Counted from the first letter of the stretch, positions 12,297 to 23,853 are shown. The stretch is DNA of 64,000 nt from Dipteris shenzhenensis (GCA_047967505.1 CM106540.1); one strand, 5' to 3'. A program made the numbers and translations. The notes: generated from the sequence alone by a model not told the origin.

Positions 12297-12386
12297 CGCT
12301 TTGCCACTCCGCCCTTTCCGACAGCTCGAGCTTTTCCGATCGCCTTCCGTCCGACTTTCCGTCCATTTCTTCCTCTTCTTCATCTG

Positions 12387-12943
12387 GTAAGCTCGCCTTG
12401 CCTCCCGATCTACGGGAGTTTTCCCAAACCTTCAGCGTCTATGTCGTAGATCTCGACGGCTTCTTGCTTCGCTCAGATCAGATCTTGCTGGTTTCTGCAA
12501 GTGCGATCGCTTGTAACTTCCGTGATCTGTTTCTATCATCGGCTTTTGCGTTTCATGTTCTTTGTTTGTCGAGCGCCGGGTCCTTGTATTTGTTTCCCGT
12601 CGGATTAAATGCGGACATCAGGTGCTCTTAGCGTTTCCGTTGTCAGGTCCTCTTCAGATGATCGGTCTTGCCGTATATGATTCTCTGCGTGTATTGCGTT
12701 GTGGGATTCTTCGTTCTGGGATTTGTGAGCGTGGGTTCTTAAGGGTTTTCTGTCGAAAATCGTGTCGCTCGCCTTTCGATGCTTTAAAAGGTTGCGGTCT
12801 GTAAGACATAATGGCCTGTTTAAGGGTTTTCGGTCATGAGATGGGCTTTTGTCGAAAATCATCGTCACTTTTGATGGGTTCTCATCTGAACTAGTAGCGT
12901 CTTGATGGTGAATCGTCGCTCATGGCATGGTTTTGCTTTTCAG
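12387..12943 (+). other. Leader intron in the 5' untranslated region
   Basis: A CT-rich leader (about 12,300-12,386) ends at CATCTG/GTAAGC. A T-rich tract ends at TTTTGCTTTTCAG (12,943), 22 bases before the ATG of the coding exon. The 557-base, T-rich interval fits a plant 5' UTR intron, a class that often boosts expression. The splice sites are read from sequence only. Confidence 0.6.
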
Positions 12944-12965
12944 AAAGGCCGTCTCCGAGTGAATT

Positions 12966-13277
12966 ATGGAAGCTCACGGACAGGCTCTCTCTGCCTCCAA
13001 GACCTCCGTCACTTCGCCAAAGACTCAGTCCCCTCAAGAAGTCGCCCCCAAGTCAACATTCTCGATGCCTGACCACCACGATGATTCGCACAAATCTGGT
13101 GTCCGCCAGTGCCTCTGTGCCCCCACCACGCACGAAGGATCTTTCCGTTGCCGCCTTCACAGGTCCTCACAGGTCAAATGGCCTAAAATTGTCCCTTCTC
13201 ACGAGGACTGGCCAAAGGTTCCGTCAAGGCCTCCAACGTTCCCCACTTCTGCTACTAAAACTATCGAGGCGCAATAG
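12966..13277 (+). CDS. Plant serine-rich-protein-like small protein
   Basis: The frame encodes 103 residues from an ATG in good context (AATTATGG), 22 bases after the inferred leader-intron acceptor, to TAG at 13,275. Residues 49-66 read CLCAPTTHEGSFRCRLHR. This Cys/His motif typifies the plant serine-rich-protein-like family (CxC.PT.HPGSFRC.LH), small proteins of unknown biochemical role. The N-terminal third is Ser/Thr/Pro-rich and looks disordered; the C-terminal third is Pro/Lys-rich. There is no signal peptide or membrane segment. The CpG-rich coding region and organised promoter contrast with the AT-rich flanks, which supports a live host gene. A frame overlapping it at 12,922-13,293 lacks the motif and is treated as a shadow. 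The molecular function is unknown. Confidence 0.75.
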   Translation: MEAHGQALSASKTSVTSPKTQSPQEVAPKSTFSMPDHHDDSHKSGVRQCLCAPTTHEGSFRCRLHRSSQVKWPKIVPSHEDWPKVPSRPPTFPTSATKTIEAQ

Positions 13278-13691
13278 CGCATCCCGCAGGTAGATGCCAG
13301 AGGAGTCATCCAGTACCTCAAGGATCATTACCATCCGCATTATGCAGTCTATGTAGCGGTGTTCAATTTTGCCACAAATCGTTGTTTTGTGTTCATCTTC
13401 CCCTGAAGATATCGTCGTCCCAGACCTTCCGGCCAGTGCGTACGAGATTTATATATGTATCACGATCTGATAGAGGAAGAAAGATTTGACATGCAAACGC
13501 TCAGCTTAATGCTGTGTCTACAATTCAAAAGACTTAAGCTTGTGGTTTAGAGATCCGTTAGGGTCTCGAATGGTAGTTTTGAACTGCAAAGCAACGGACC
13601 TACGGGATCCGCAATTGCAACTTCGTGTTTTGGAGGCATTTGTACAGACTTTGTTCCATTATTTATAAGTTCTTTCACGTGTATTTATAAT
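13278..13691 (+). other. Probable 3' untranslated region
   Basis: The non-coding stretch after the stop keeps moderate GC content until about 13,620 and then becomes AT-rich. No clear AATAAA signal was located before the LINE tail at 13,700, so the transcript end is not defined. Confidence 0.35.
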
Positions 13692-13885
13692 AAGTTATTG
13701 AACCCGTAGTCAGAATCTCAGGGGTATAGGGTATCTCCTCTAGTTGGAGTTGTGTTTTTTCGCTCACATAGCGCAGGCCTAGGGTTACCACCCCTCTTGT
13801 TGGCCACCTTTTTGTAAAGGTCTAGTTGGGCCTGACCCCCTTCTTTCTAATGTTAAACACACCTTTTGGGAAAAAAAAAGTTATT
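13692..13885 (+). mobile_element. Short 5'-truncated LINE tail with target-site duplication
   Basis: A 178-base segment (13,700-13,877) ends in a run of A after CACCTTTTGGG, as L1-type 3' ends do. It is flanked by AAGTTATT at 13,692-13,699 and again at 13,878-13,885. A CCCCCTTCTTTCTAATG block precedes the tail. Only the 3' untranslated region remains. It sits just downstream of the serine-rich-like gene, in the same orientation. Confidence 0.6.
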
Positions 13886-14380
13886 AAATCTGTCCCACAA
13901 ATGCGCAAAACAAGAATTTTGGCCTTTATTCAGTAGGGACGATTCTCAAGTATTATTCTTTTTTCATTATAATATACAAAGTTTTTTTTAATAATAAAAT
14001 AAAACAACCTATTATATCAATGGAGGTGCTCAACCCCCAAAATACAAAAATGGCTAATCGATAATGGGTCAACCGCCGTAGCTTGCACTCCCACAAGTAG
14101 TTGCAAACCTTACAATATGTCTTATAGTATACTAAGTTTTTTCTTAAAAAAGGTATTCTTAATTATACGTTAGTTCCTTAACATGTGCACTAAAAAACGT
14201 GTCATTACATAACGATATCACAAAGGACATCTCTTGCATGAAAGGAAGAATTAGTTAAAGAATTTACTGGTATTGTAGGTGTCATTGGAATTCAAGGGGT
14301 TCAATTGTGTTAAATCTCTTAACTACATGTTAAAGATGCTTGAAAAAACTAAATCTCATTGAAATATGTACTTTTAAGGA
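13886..14380. other. AT-rich spacer, no gene seen
   Basis: The stretch is AT-rich with A and T runs and no supported open frame. It leads into the tandem repeat array. Confidence 0.5.
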
Positions 14381-15330
14381 TGTGTATTGCTTGATGGTGG
14401 AGTGGGAATGCTACCTTAGACTTTTTATTAAGTATTTATAAAGATGCTTGAAAAAATTGAATCTTAATGAAATATGTACTTTTAAGGATTTGTGTCAAAA
14501 CATTAAACAAAAGGGCTTGCTTAATGGTGGAGAGTGGGAATGCCACCTAAGATTTTTTATTAAGTATTTATAATGAGCATCAAATCTTAATCAAAACTCC
14601 ACAACATTGGAGCTACTTGAGATTTTTGTTAAGGGCTTGCTTAATGATGGAGAATGGGAATGCTACTTCAGATTTTTTATTAAGTATTTATAACGAGGAG
14701 TGTATTTAAATCAAAACTCCAACATTGGTGCTACTCCAGATTTTTGGTGGAGAGTGGCAATGCTACTTATGATTTTTTATTAAGTATTTACAACAAGGAT
14801 CGAATCTAAATCAAAACCCCACAACATTGGTACTACTTCATATTTTTGGTAGAGAGTGGGAATGCTACTTAAGGTTTTCTTATAGAGTATTTATAGTAAT
14901 GAGGATCAAATCTAAATAAAAAACGAGGATCAACTCTAAATCGAAACTCCAACATTGGTATTATGGGAGAAAGGGAATGGTACTAAAGATTTTTTATTAA
15001 GTATTTATAAGGAGGATCAAATCTAAATTGAAACTCCACAACATTGGTACTCGTCTTAAAGCTATGCTACTTACGATTTTTTATTAAGTATTTACAACAA
15101 GGATCGAATTTAAATTGAAACTCCACGACATTGGGGCTACTTAAGGTTTTCTTATTAAGTATTTATAACAAGGATCAAATCTAAATCGAAACTCCATGAC
15201 ATTAGTGCTATTAAGATTTTTATTATTGGAGAAAGGGAATGCTACTTAAGATTTTTTATTAAGTATTTATTAGGAGGATCAAATCTAGACCAAAACTCCA
15301 CAACATTGGTACTCGTTTTAAAGCTTTGAA
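14380..15330 (+). repeat. Irregular tandem repeat array, nine copies
   Basis: The core block (GATTTTTTATTAAGTATTTA and close variants) occurs about nine times, near 14,420, 14,550, 14,671, 14,771, 14,873, 14,989, 15,075, 15,147 and 15,250. Between cores recur GGATCAAATCTAAATCGAAA, CTCCACAACATTGGTxCTAC and GAGAGTGGGAATGCTACTTA. Spacing varies from about 72 to 130 bases, so the units have been internally deleted. No coding frame is present. Confidence 0.8.
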
Positions 15331-15985
15331 AAGAAGCCATTATTTATATCAACAAAAATTAAAAATTCGCATTAATTTGTCTCCATTCCTGTCGCGAACT
15401 AAAAATTAATCTAAGCATTCCAAAAATTTTGGACTCAAAAAGGGGCCCTTTGGAGAATTACTAAAATATTAGAGGCTTGGATAAGGGAAAATGGTATCCA
15501 TAAAGGAGATTATGCCATGTGGACTTCTCTATAACAAAGGATCCCTAAATCTAGGGGAAATTTTAGTTTTTTTTCAAAATACCCAAAAAAATGTCATTGG
15601 TGCTTCATAATAAAAAATTATCTTTGGCAGGCCTGCTCTGATCATGTCAGGCCTCCTTGTTTTCCTCCCATGGCAAACTATCCCCTAGCTAGAACTATGC
15701 TCACGTTTTCCATTTGGTTCAACCATTTGGCCCAAACTTTGACTTCCTAACCAGCTCTCTCCGTATTCTCTCTCTTCCAAAAGGTTTTAAACATTCATTC
15801 CCGCCACTTTCTAGCAGTTGGTTTCAAGATATCTTCATTCCACTCTTGATTAGTCATTCTCTCTCCTCTTTGCTCACGTTCTTCTTCCACATTCGAAAAT
15901 CTCTTAGAGAAACTTTTGCCCAAGCTCTATTCATCCCTCTTCTCTTCCATTCATTCTCTACTTATTTCACTCTCTCTTAGAAACC
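15331..15985. other. Non-coding spacer, T/C-rich toward the right
   Basis: The plus-strand frame at 15,714-15,980 is rich in Ser, Leu and Phe only because the DNA is CT-rich. No domain or gene structure is seen. Confidence 0.5.
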
Positions 15986-16191
15986 AAAGTTGCGACCTAA
16001 ATCTGCTTGGAAGGAGTGAGAAAAACGGATGTTCTCTCATTTTCGGTTCTTTCTCTACCTTTTTAGAGTATAGAAAGTCAACTCCTGAAGTTGCAACCTA
16101 AATCTGCTTAGAAGGAGTGAGAAAAACAGGTGTTCTATCATTTTCGGCTCTTTCTCTACCTTTTTGGAGTATAGAGAGTCAACTCCAGAAG
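15986..16191 (+). repeat. Tandem duplication, about 103 bp x 2
   Basis: The block beginning GTTGCGACCTAAATCTGCTT (about 15,988) repeats at about 16,090 as GTTGCAACCTAAATCTGCTT. Both copies continue through AGGAGTGAGAAAAAC, CATTTTCGG and CTTTCTCTACCTTTTT to GTCAACTCC. There are only a few mismatches, so the duplication is fairly recent. Confidence 0.85.
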
Positions 16192-16379
16192 AAGGAACAC
16201 ATACTTTCTAGGTAATGAAGTGATTTCGCCTTGAAATTTTTATCTGTAATAAGTAAATACATTTTTGTATCGCACTTTGTCTATATGTTTGTTACAAGAG
16301 ACAGGGAAGAGGGAGAGATTGAGGTAGATGATATTTAAAACTACAAGACGATTTTCGACATTTTTTTCTTCACTGGTAG

Positions 16380-16400
16380 AGGAATAGATAGATAGATAGA

Positions 16401-16462
<62 letters not shown>

Positions 16463-16552
16463 ATTTCGAACTCCCATGTTTTTTTCTATTTGAGGGGATG
16501 AGTGAGGGAGAGAGACATAAAATAGTCGTTTGTTTCTTCATTAGTATAGGAG

Positions 16553-16590
<38 letters not shown>

Positions 16591-17076
16591 TATATTTGAA
16601 ACTTCTATGTTTTTTTATCTGTTTGAGGGGATAAGTGAGGGAGAGAGACATAAAATAGTCGTTTGTTTCTTTGCTAGTGTAGGAGGGGTAGATAGAGGAA
16701 GGGAAAAGAGAAAGAGAGATTATATTTCGAATTGCCATGTTTTCTTCCGTTGAGGCGATGATTGAGGAAAAGAGACAGAGATTGTATTTCAAACTGCTAG
16801 GTTTTAGAAGTATTTGAGAAAGAAGGAAGAAAAAGAGATCCTAATCAAAGAGTTTTGGTAGGGAGAGAGAGAGTGATATGATATTGACAATGTTTTCTTT
16901 GTTTGTGGAGAAATAGAGCAGGAAGAGAGCATATCGTAAACTAAGTATTTCAAAATAATTTGATGTTTGTTTGTGTGAGGGGTAAGGTTTGGAAGATAGA
17001 CTGGGAGAGAGAGAGAAGCATTCATTTTGTTTATTTTTGTGAGAGGTTTAGTTAAAGGAGAGAGGGAAGAAGGGGG

Positions 17077-17108
<32 letters not shown>
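16380..17108 (+). repeat. (GATA)n/(GA)n microsatellites with a 130-bp tandem repeat
   Basis: Short GATA repeats at 16,385-16,414 pass into (GA)n to 16,460. Other (GA)n tracts are at 16,555-16,588 and 17,080-17,108. Between them a longer unit repeats (GAGGGGATxAGTGAGGGAG, then GACATAAAATAGTCGTTTGT) at about 16,493 and 16,625. Leu/Ser-rich minus-strand frames here are artefacts of the repeats. Confidence 0.9.
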
Positions 17109-17109
<1 letters not shown>

Positions 17110-17248
17110 GCAAAGAAAGAGAAAGAGACAATAGAAGACATAAATTTGGAGGGTCTATGGAAGTAGAAAGAGCTAATTTTAATCATATGGTGTTAGATAT
17201 GCTCAATGCCCCACCCTCCTTGTAACCACTAGGTCCAAGGTGCTCAAG

Positions 17249-17760
17249 TTGTAAGGGCCCCATATGAGGAGAAGCCATGTGTGAGCTCGTGACACTGGAT
17301 GGATCCTGACTTTCATGTCAGATGAGGTCTATCAAATAAGACCGTTGATGGTAGAAAGGTGATTGTGTAGGAGCCCCTTATTCTTGCTAGGGCCTGGGGG
17401 CCAGGAGCCCCCCTGGTGGGGATTCGGGGGCTCTCGCCCTGAGGCGACGATATAAGGAATATTCTTTGAATATTTCATGGACGACTAGTTGGTTTCACCG
17501 ACTAGGTTGACTGGTCGGTTCCACCGACTACGTTGATCCGACTACTGCCCTCATAGCTATAAAGAGGCGACCTCCCCAATCCATTGCATCAGATCAGTTC
17601 AGATCAGATCAGATCTTCCAGCTAGTAGCTCTTCACCTAGTATCTATCTAGATTGCCATCTAAGCTCCATTATGGGAGCACACGGGTGGATGGAGCCATC
17701 ATCTGTACTATATCAGTATTGAAGGAAATTTTTGTTCCTCTCCAGTTTACTATGTACTCT
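17249..17760 (+). mobile_element. LTR-like segment related to the copia 3' end at 2.8 kb
   Basis: It opens with TGTAAGGGCCCCATATGAGG, closely matching 2,801-2,820. It continues through a TATA-like GCTATAAAGAGG (about 17,557) and a CT-rich leader to TATATCAGTATTGAAGG. A duplicated motif (TTGGTTTCACCGACTAGG / TGGTCGGTTCCACCGACTA) lies at about 17,489-17,530. A short AGATC(A) repeat follows at about 17,590-17,613. No pol is attached, so it may be a solo LTR or a captured 3' end. Confidence 0.4.
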
Positions 17761-17814
17761 CTATTCTTTGTTCAGTTTCTGTTCCGCTGCGCCGTGTAAT
17801 TTAACATATGGTAC

Positions 17815-18169
17815 AGGGGCAAAAACTATGGAAGTAGAAAATGATAGATATAGAAGTAGTTTACAGTCTATTGTATTGAAGAATGCTAAGGATGAGCATG
17901 GGGAATGGATTCCTCAGCTCTACAGGAAATATTCTTGGATCACAATGCAAGCCACTAATCGTGGGTGCTACAAAGTGGGTCAGAAGGAGGCAATGGACAT
18001 CTCCAAACATTGGAAGGGAAGGATCTTAGATTTTAAAATTTCTCCTGGCAGTAACACAGTGACACAAGTATATAGTCAGCATGTCTTTAAGCATGCAAAC
18101 ATATACATGCATCCGAATGCAAAACTTCCATATCGTAGGCCCAATTGTAAGTTTTTCAAAGTGTACTAG
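17815..18169 (+). pseudogene. Unrecognised coding remnant A
   Basis: A plus-strand frame of about 117 residues (from YGTGAKTMEVENDRYRSSLQ to the stop at 18,167) has balanced composition with Cys, Trp, His and Tyr spaced as in a folded protein, unlike the repeat-driven frames nearby. I do not recognise the family. The visible ATG at 17,732 lies within the LTR-like segment and is unlikely to be native. It directly follows that segment, so it may be transposon cargo or an element open frame. Confidence 0.3.
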
Positions 18170-18269
18170 TACTTCATTTGCTTTTTAGAGTATTTGCATT
18201 TATTTGGGGACTTTGACACAACTGTCTTATGTCTTGTATTTGTTTTACAAACTTATATCCATCTACTTA

Positions 18270-18790
18270 CAAAGAGTGGGAGCCTGCAACATGCGTAACT
18301 GGTGTGTTGCATGTCCTCCATGTTGAGATCAAGAGTCTTTAGTATGAAGGTCGCACACCATCAGAATTAAAAAAGGATAGGATCTTCTTCTATGACTCAA
18401 TGTTCATTGTGCCAGATGAAGAAGGACAGTATGGTAGATTAGAATCTCTTCCCTTGCCCTCTTTTGTTAGTCCGGAATGGGGCCGCTTCCAAGCATGGAG
18501 ATAAGTGAATCATATAGAAATAGAATGTTTAATGATGTGAGAAATGCTATGAAGCCAACTACTGGTGGAAGAAATGCTAGGTTGAGCTAGTTTCTTCCAT
18601 TTCCATGCTTTGTTGATTTCTTTGCAAGTTGTAAGAAATTAAGGAAAACAAAGATTACTTACACTTGCAAGAGCTTAGAAATGGACTGGCTGTCTGAGCT
18701 ATTTGACAATGAATGGACAATAAGAACATGTCATGCTGAAGATTTAGTACAATGTCGATTGAATAATTTAGATGTGACATTTTGGTGAAA
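18270..18790 (+). pseudogene. Unrecognised coding remnant B
   Basis: Plus-strand pieces read WEPATCVTGVLHVLHVEI, then after an in-frame TAG (TCTTTAGTAT, about 18,339) GRTPSELKKDRIFFYDSMF and LPLPSFVSPEWGRFQAW. Further on, another piece reads KITYTCKSLEMDWLSELFDN. Composition is protein-like and the pieces are in register, with stops and frame breaks between them. No domain is recognised. It may continue remnant A across a short intron. Confidence 0.25.
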
Positions 18791-18940
18791 AAATCTTACA
18801 ATTCTTGTTTGTATAAAAAATGATCAAAATACTGTGTATTAACAGATCCCAAATTTTGCAGGTATTTCATTGGAAGGCGAAATCTCTAAATGACTTTCAC
18901 ATATAGAAGGTTTAGATGAAAGAACCTGCAAAGGGAAGCA

Positions 18941-19198
18941 ATGGATGATGATTTGCATGATGGGACTCACAGTCCTGTTGTCAAGGTATCAATTTATCGG
19001 CAAGGACATTATGATCTAATGTTGGAATTGGAAGAGGAGTGGACCATGCGATTTATCAGGGAAGAATTGCAGAAGAATTGCAGTTGGCAACAACAAGCCC
19101 TCCCCAAGATTATTATTTTAGACTTGATAATCGCAAAGATAGATATAGGGATGAGACAAGTATCCTTTGTAAGAATTGTTGCCCCCCCCATACTCTAG
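18941..19198 (+). pseudogene. Unrecognised coding remnant C
   Basis: An 85-residue frame starts MDDDLHDGTHSPVVKVSIYR and has an acidic/basic charged middle (MLELEEEWTMRFIREELQKN). No family is recognised. It could be the 3' part of the same broken unit as remnants A and B, because all lie on one strand within 1.4 kb. Confidence 0.2.
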
Positions 19199-19439
19199 AG
19201 ATAGTAGAGACATGATGGTAGGTATTTTATAATATCCAGTTTCTTGGATCCTTAGTGCTTCAACAATGCACTTGGCAATGAAGCATTGTTACATGTATGA
19301 ACAAAAATCATAAATAATACAAAGTATTGTTTCATTTATTGTTAAGATTTTATTTATTAAGTTTTCACCTCTAGATTGATGGATCTCTATGGTCTATGAA
19401 TGAGAAAGCGATAAATATTTGTAATTTTAAATCTGTGTG

Positions 19440-20289
<850 letters not shown>

Positions 20290-20290
<1 letters not shown>

Positions 20291-20829
20291 AAAATGGACA
20301 CAAAGGGAGGGAAAGAGATAGAGGGAGAGAGAGAGCACAAATCCCAGAGGTTGGGGGGGACAAGGCAAGTAGAGCAAGAGAAGGCAAAGTAGAAGGAAGG
20401 CCAGCCATGTTCGACAGCATCAGAGAGGAGGGAGGGGTGCTGAGACTAAGAGAAAGGTTTGATGGGGTAAGAGGAGCACCAAGCAGAAGCAACACAGGAG
20501 CTATGGCGGGAAGCAGAGAAGAGGGTGAGTTTGGGAGGATGCAGGGGATGATCAGACGAAGGTGGAGAAGAAGATGAAGAAGCTCTGATTCGAAGATGAT
20601 GAAGAAGAAGAAGAGGAGTATGGCTGTAGAACAAGGCACTGCAATTGCAAGAGTTATCTCCCACCACTCCATCTTTGTTTCTTCTTCTTCTTCTTCTTCT
20701 TTCACATCAAGCTCCAAGATTTATCAACATTCTATCATCCAAAGCTCTCAAAGCTATGGCACCTCTGCAATCACAGACAATCACCCAACTCTAATAGTCA
20801 GACACAAGGGCTCTGCAAAGAGGATGAGA

Positions 20830-20830
<1 letters not shown>
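20290..20830. other. Purine-rich spacer, no gene supported
   Basis: The long minus-strand frame at 20,112-20,717 is driven by GA and GAA repeats, giving runs of Ser/Leu and Glu. A (TTC)n tract lies at about 20,679-20,701. No recognised domain is present. Confidence 0.5.
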
Positions 20831-21110
<280 letters not shown>

Positions 21111-21288
21111 CTTTCCAAAGAAAAAATAACAAATTTAAAAATATTGTAATTAAGAGCATTTTTAAGGGCAATGCCCATTTTATAAAGTGCACTTCTAAGG
21201 TCATTTTGACATTTTCAGTTTCCCACTCGTGAGTAACCTTGCATTCCACAATCTCCTCTTTCATCTTCCCGAGCATCCTCCTACACTC

Positions 21289-22325
21289 ATGGCTTCCCCT
21301 AGAGAGGCTTTTGACCAGTGGATTTCATCCACTGATTCCCATGCCTCTGCAAATCAGGTTTATCCTATCGTCTGCAAGGCATTCCATCTTGAGTCACACT
21401 TGAGAGCTCTGCTTCCTTTAGATAATCCCTCTCTTTAGTTTTTTGATAGACTGATCCATGGGCAATCTATCACGATTGCTAACTCCCCTCACCAATGGGT
21501 TTCATTGCATATTTTGAGCTCTTTTGACCAGAGTGCTAACTTCAAGAAGACACTAGGTAGGGCCATGGAGAATGTCCCTATTTCTCTCTGTGAGTACAAT
21601 ATTCCCATCAGGGATGATTCATCTTCCCCAATTCATTTAATCGAGAGAGATGCAACCCTTACCGTTCTCCTTACGACTAGCAAGTTTGATGAGGATGTTG
21701 GTGAGCAGCCCAAGGGTCCTGTATCCACAAGTGGTGGAGCAGGTCCATCAACAAGTGGTGGAGGAGATGACCTAATCCTAGACCTGGAGCCTCAGGAGCA
21801 TACTATTAGCCTAGCTTAGGAGCAAGTTGAAAGCGAGATCATCTTATCTTCATATCCAACTCATGCATATCCATCCTCTACCTATAATCCAGATGAGGCA
21901 GCAACCAAGACACCTTGCTTCAGTTGATCCAATCAAGATTGAGGGTGAGGAATACCTTACCCTATTGGAAGTGATGGAAGAAACCGATCTCCGAGACGAT
22001 GAGGTGCTATGTCGGCTCTCGAATGACACCTTTGATGATGTCATTGACTTTGATGCTCTAGTCAATCCAACAATCAATGAGATTGTATGCTTTGATGACT
22101 CGAGCCTCACCGATCTGGCAATCCAACTAACACAGAAGGCAATTGAGGATGCCGCATCAGAGTATGACATGTCCGATGAGCACTTCATGAATTTGCAAAG
22201 GGAATTGTTTGGGGAGAGAGATGAAGAAGTTGGCACCTCAAGCCAACATGAAGTTCAAGACCAACCACAAAAGGGAGTCCAGTTGGACATTGTAGCTGAT
22301 GCACTCCGCGATGAGGTAGAAAAGG
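21289..22325 (+). pseudogene. Unknown multi-exon protein, first exon region
   Basis: The frame starts at ATG 21,289 (MASPREAFDQWI) and continues past TAG at 21,436 and TAG at 21,817. Each of these could be a former CAG. It includes a Gly/Ser-rich linker (PVSTSGGAGPSTSGGG). Near 21,925 the frame shifts, and an acidic segment follows (EEYLTLLEVMEETDLRDDEV ... FDDVIDFDAL). The segment ends at a good splice donor, GAAAAG/GTATGT (donor at 22,326). No known domain is recognised. It is upstream of, and on the same strand as, the coding pieces at 23.4, 23.9, 24.2 and 24.6 kb, which I take as one broken unit. Confidence 0.4.
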
Positions 22326-22429
22326 TATGTAGCTTTGCCAACTTCATCATGTGATTCAAAATCATCAGTATAATTCTAGGTTCCATTTTAGCAACAAAAA
22401 TCATTGCTTTGCCTTCAACTAGTAGGGAA

Positions 22430-23290
22430 TAAAAAATAGGGTTTAGGGTTTAGAGTACAAAACCCAACCAAAATTTATGATTTAAAACCCAAGACATCCT
22501 GCCACTGCTAGTCCATTTCTGGAAACAATTAGGGTTATGGTTTTGTAATTTAGAAAAATAATATTTGAAAAAATCAAATTTGGAGGGCTATTGTAGAAAC
22601 TGTCGCACGATGTCGAATTTGGGGCTTTCAGGGAGTTTTTTTGCATGAAAATGATGCACATGGTTGCTAGGGTCTCAGTGGCCTCCCAAATTTGATTAAG
22701 GGAATTAAAAATAGGGTTAAGGGTTTAGGGTACAAAACCCAACCAAATTTTATGATTTTAAACCGACGACATCCTGCCACTACCACACTTGCCCCTGCCA
22801 CTCCATTTGTGGAAAAAATTAGGGTTATGGTTTTCAAACATACGAAAAATAACAGGTTTAGGGTTTTTATTCAGGCCACATGGAATACAATTAGATTTAC
22901 GGAATAAAAAATAGGGTTTAGGGTTTAGAGTACAAAACCCAACAAAATTTTATGATTTTAAACCCAGGCCATCTTGCCAATGCCACTTGCCCCTGACACA
23001 TGCCCCTTCCACTTGTCCCTGCCACTCCATTTGTGGAAACAATTAGGGTTATGGTTTTTCACATATGAAAAATAATATCTTGAAAAAATCATATTTGGGA
23101 GGCCACTGAGACCCTAGCAACCACGTGCATAAATTTTATGCCAAAAAAACCCCTACAAGCCTAAAATCCGACATCGTGCGACCAGAGCCCATTTTCTACA
23201 GCACTTGGTTGCTAGGGTCTCAGTGGCCTCCCAAATATGATTTTTTCAAGATATTATTTTTCATCTATGAAAAACCCTTATTGTTATTAA
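22430..23290. repeat. Intronic repeat with telomere-like motifs and a foldback element
   Basis: A unit containing AGGGTTTAGGGTTTAGAGTA, ACAAAACCCAACCAAA and GACATCCTGCCACT recurs at about 22,435, 22,705 and 22,910. The right part folds back on itself: 23,043-23,128 is nearly the reverse complement of 23,201-23,280. A related smaller foldback copy lies at about 22,545-22,695 in the opposite orientation. The whole region lies in the inferred intron of the unknown coding unit. Confidence 0.75.
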
Positions 23291-23370
23291 TTCCTGAAAA
23301 ATGATGTTTTATTAATTTATATAGTCTTTGGGTTTTTATGTGATATGTTGGTTGCAAGATATCTTATGGG

Positions 23371-23628
23371 TTGATGAGTATACCGGACACAAGTGTGGAA
23401 TCAGAGGGTCTTTTGGTGGGGGGATGGCTTCGATCAAGCCACTACATCAACAAAGGGGCTCAACACATTTTGGAGTTCCATCGACAATTATCGCCTAATG
23501 GAAATATGAATATCATGAAGTTCAGGGTCCTCAATCAGATGGTGAAGATGAGGCCCATCTGTCCTACTGCAGATCATGTTGTTCTGGTTAGGGGTAGTAT
23601 AGATTTATTTTTGTTCTCGGACACATGA
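23371..23628 (+). pseudogene. Unknown multi-exon protein, second coding piece
   Basis: An 85-residue frame begins just after a possible acceptor (TTGGTTGCAAG/ATATC, about 23,359). It includes VGGWLRSSHYINKGAQHIL and MNIMKFRVLNQMVKMRP. Amino-acid composition is ordinary and protein-like. No domain is recognised. It is in the same orientation as the flanking pieces. The frame ends at 23,626, after which coding-like sequence continues in another frame to about 23,850. Confidence 0.35.
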
Positions 23629-23853
23629 TCTAGTCCTCTCCATAGTATCATAGCTATTGCAGGGCTAGCTGACATTACAGATTCCCAAGCTATAGAGAAT
23701 GAAATTGTGCAACCCTCTTTTCTTCAGCAAGCAAAAAAGGGATCTGAGCCAAGCAGGAAGAAGTGTGGATATGAAGGATACTCCGATGGGTCCAAGACTA
23801 CGTAAGAGGAAATTGCATCCACCAATCGATGAAATATCCAAGAAAAGTGGTCA

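Noticed and set aside
14380-15330. Could the regularly spaced repeats be a CRISPR array?
   Set aside because: Spacing is irregular, the spacers are themselves repeated, and the context is clearly a plant nuclear genome.
22430-23000. True interstitial telomere array
   Set aside because: The AGGGTTT motifs come as two or three units inside a longer repeated block, not as an uninterrupted telomere array.
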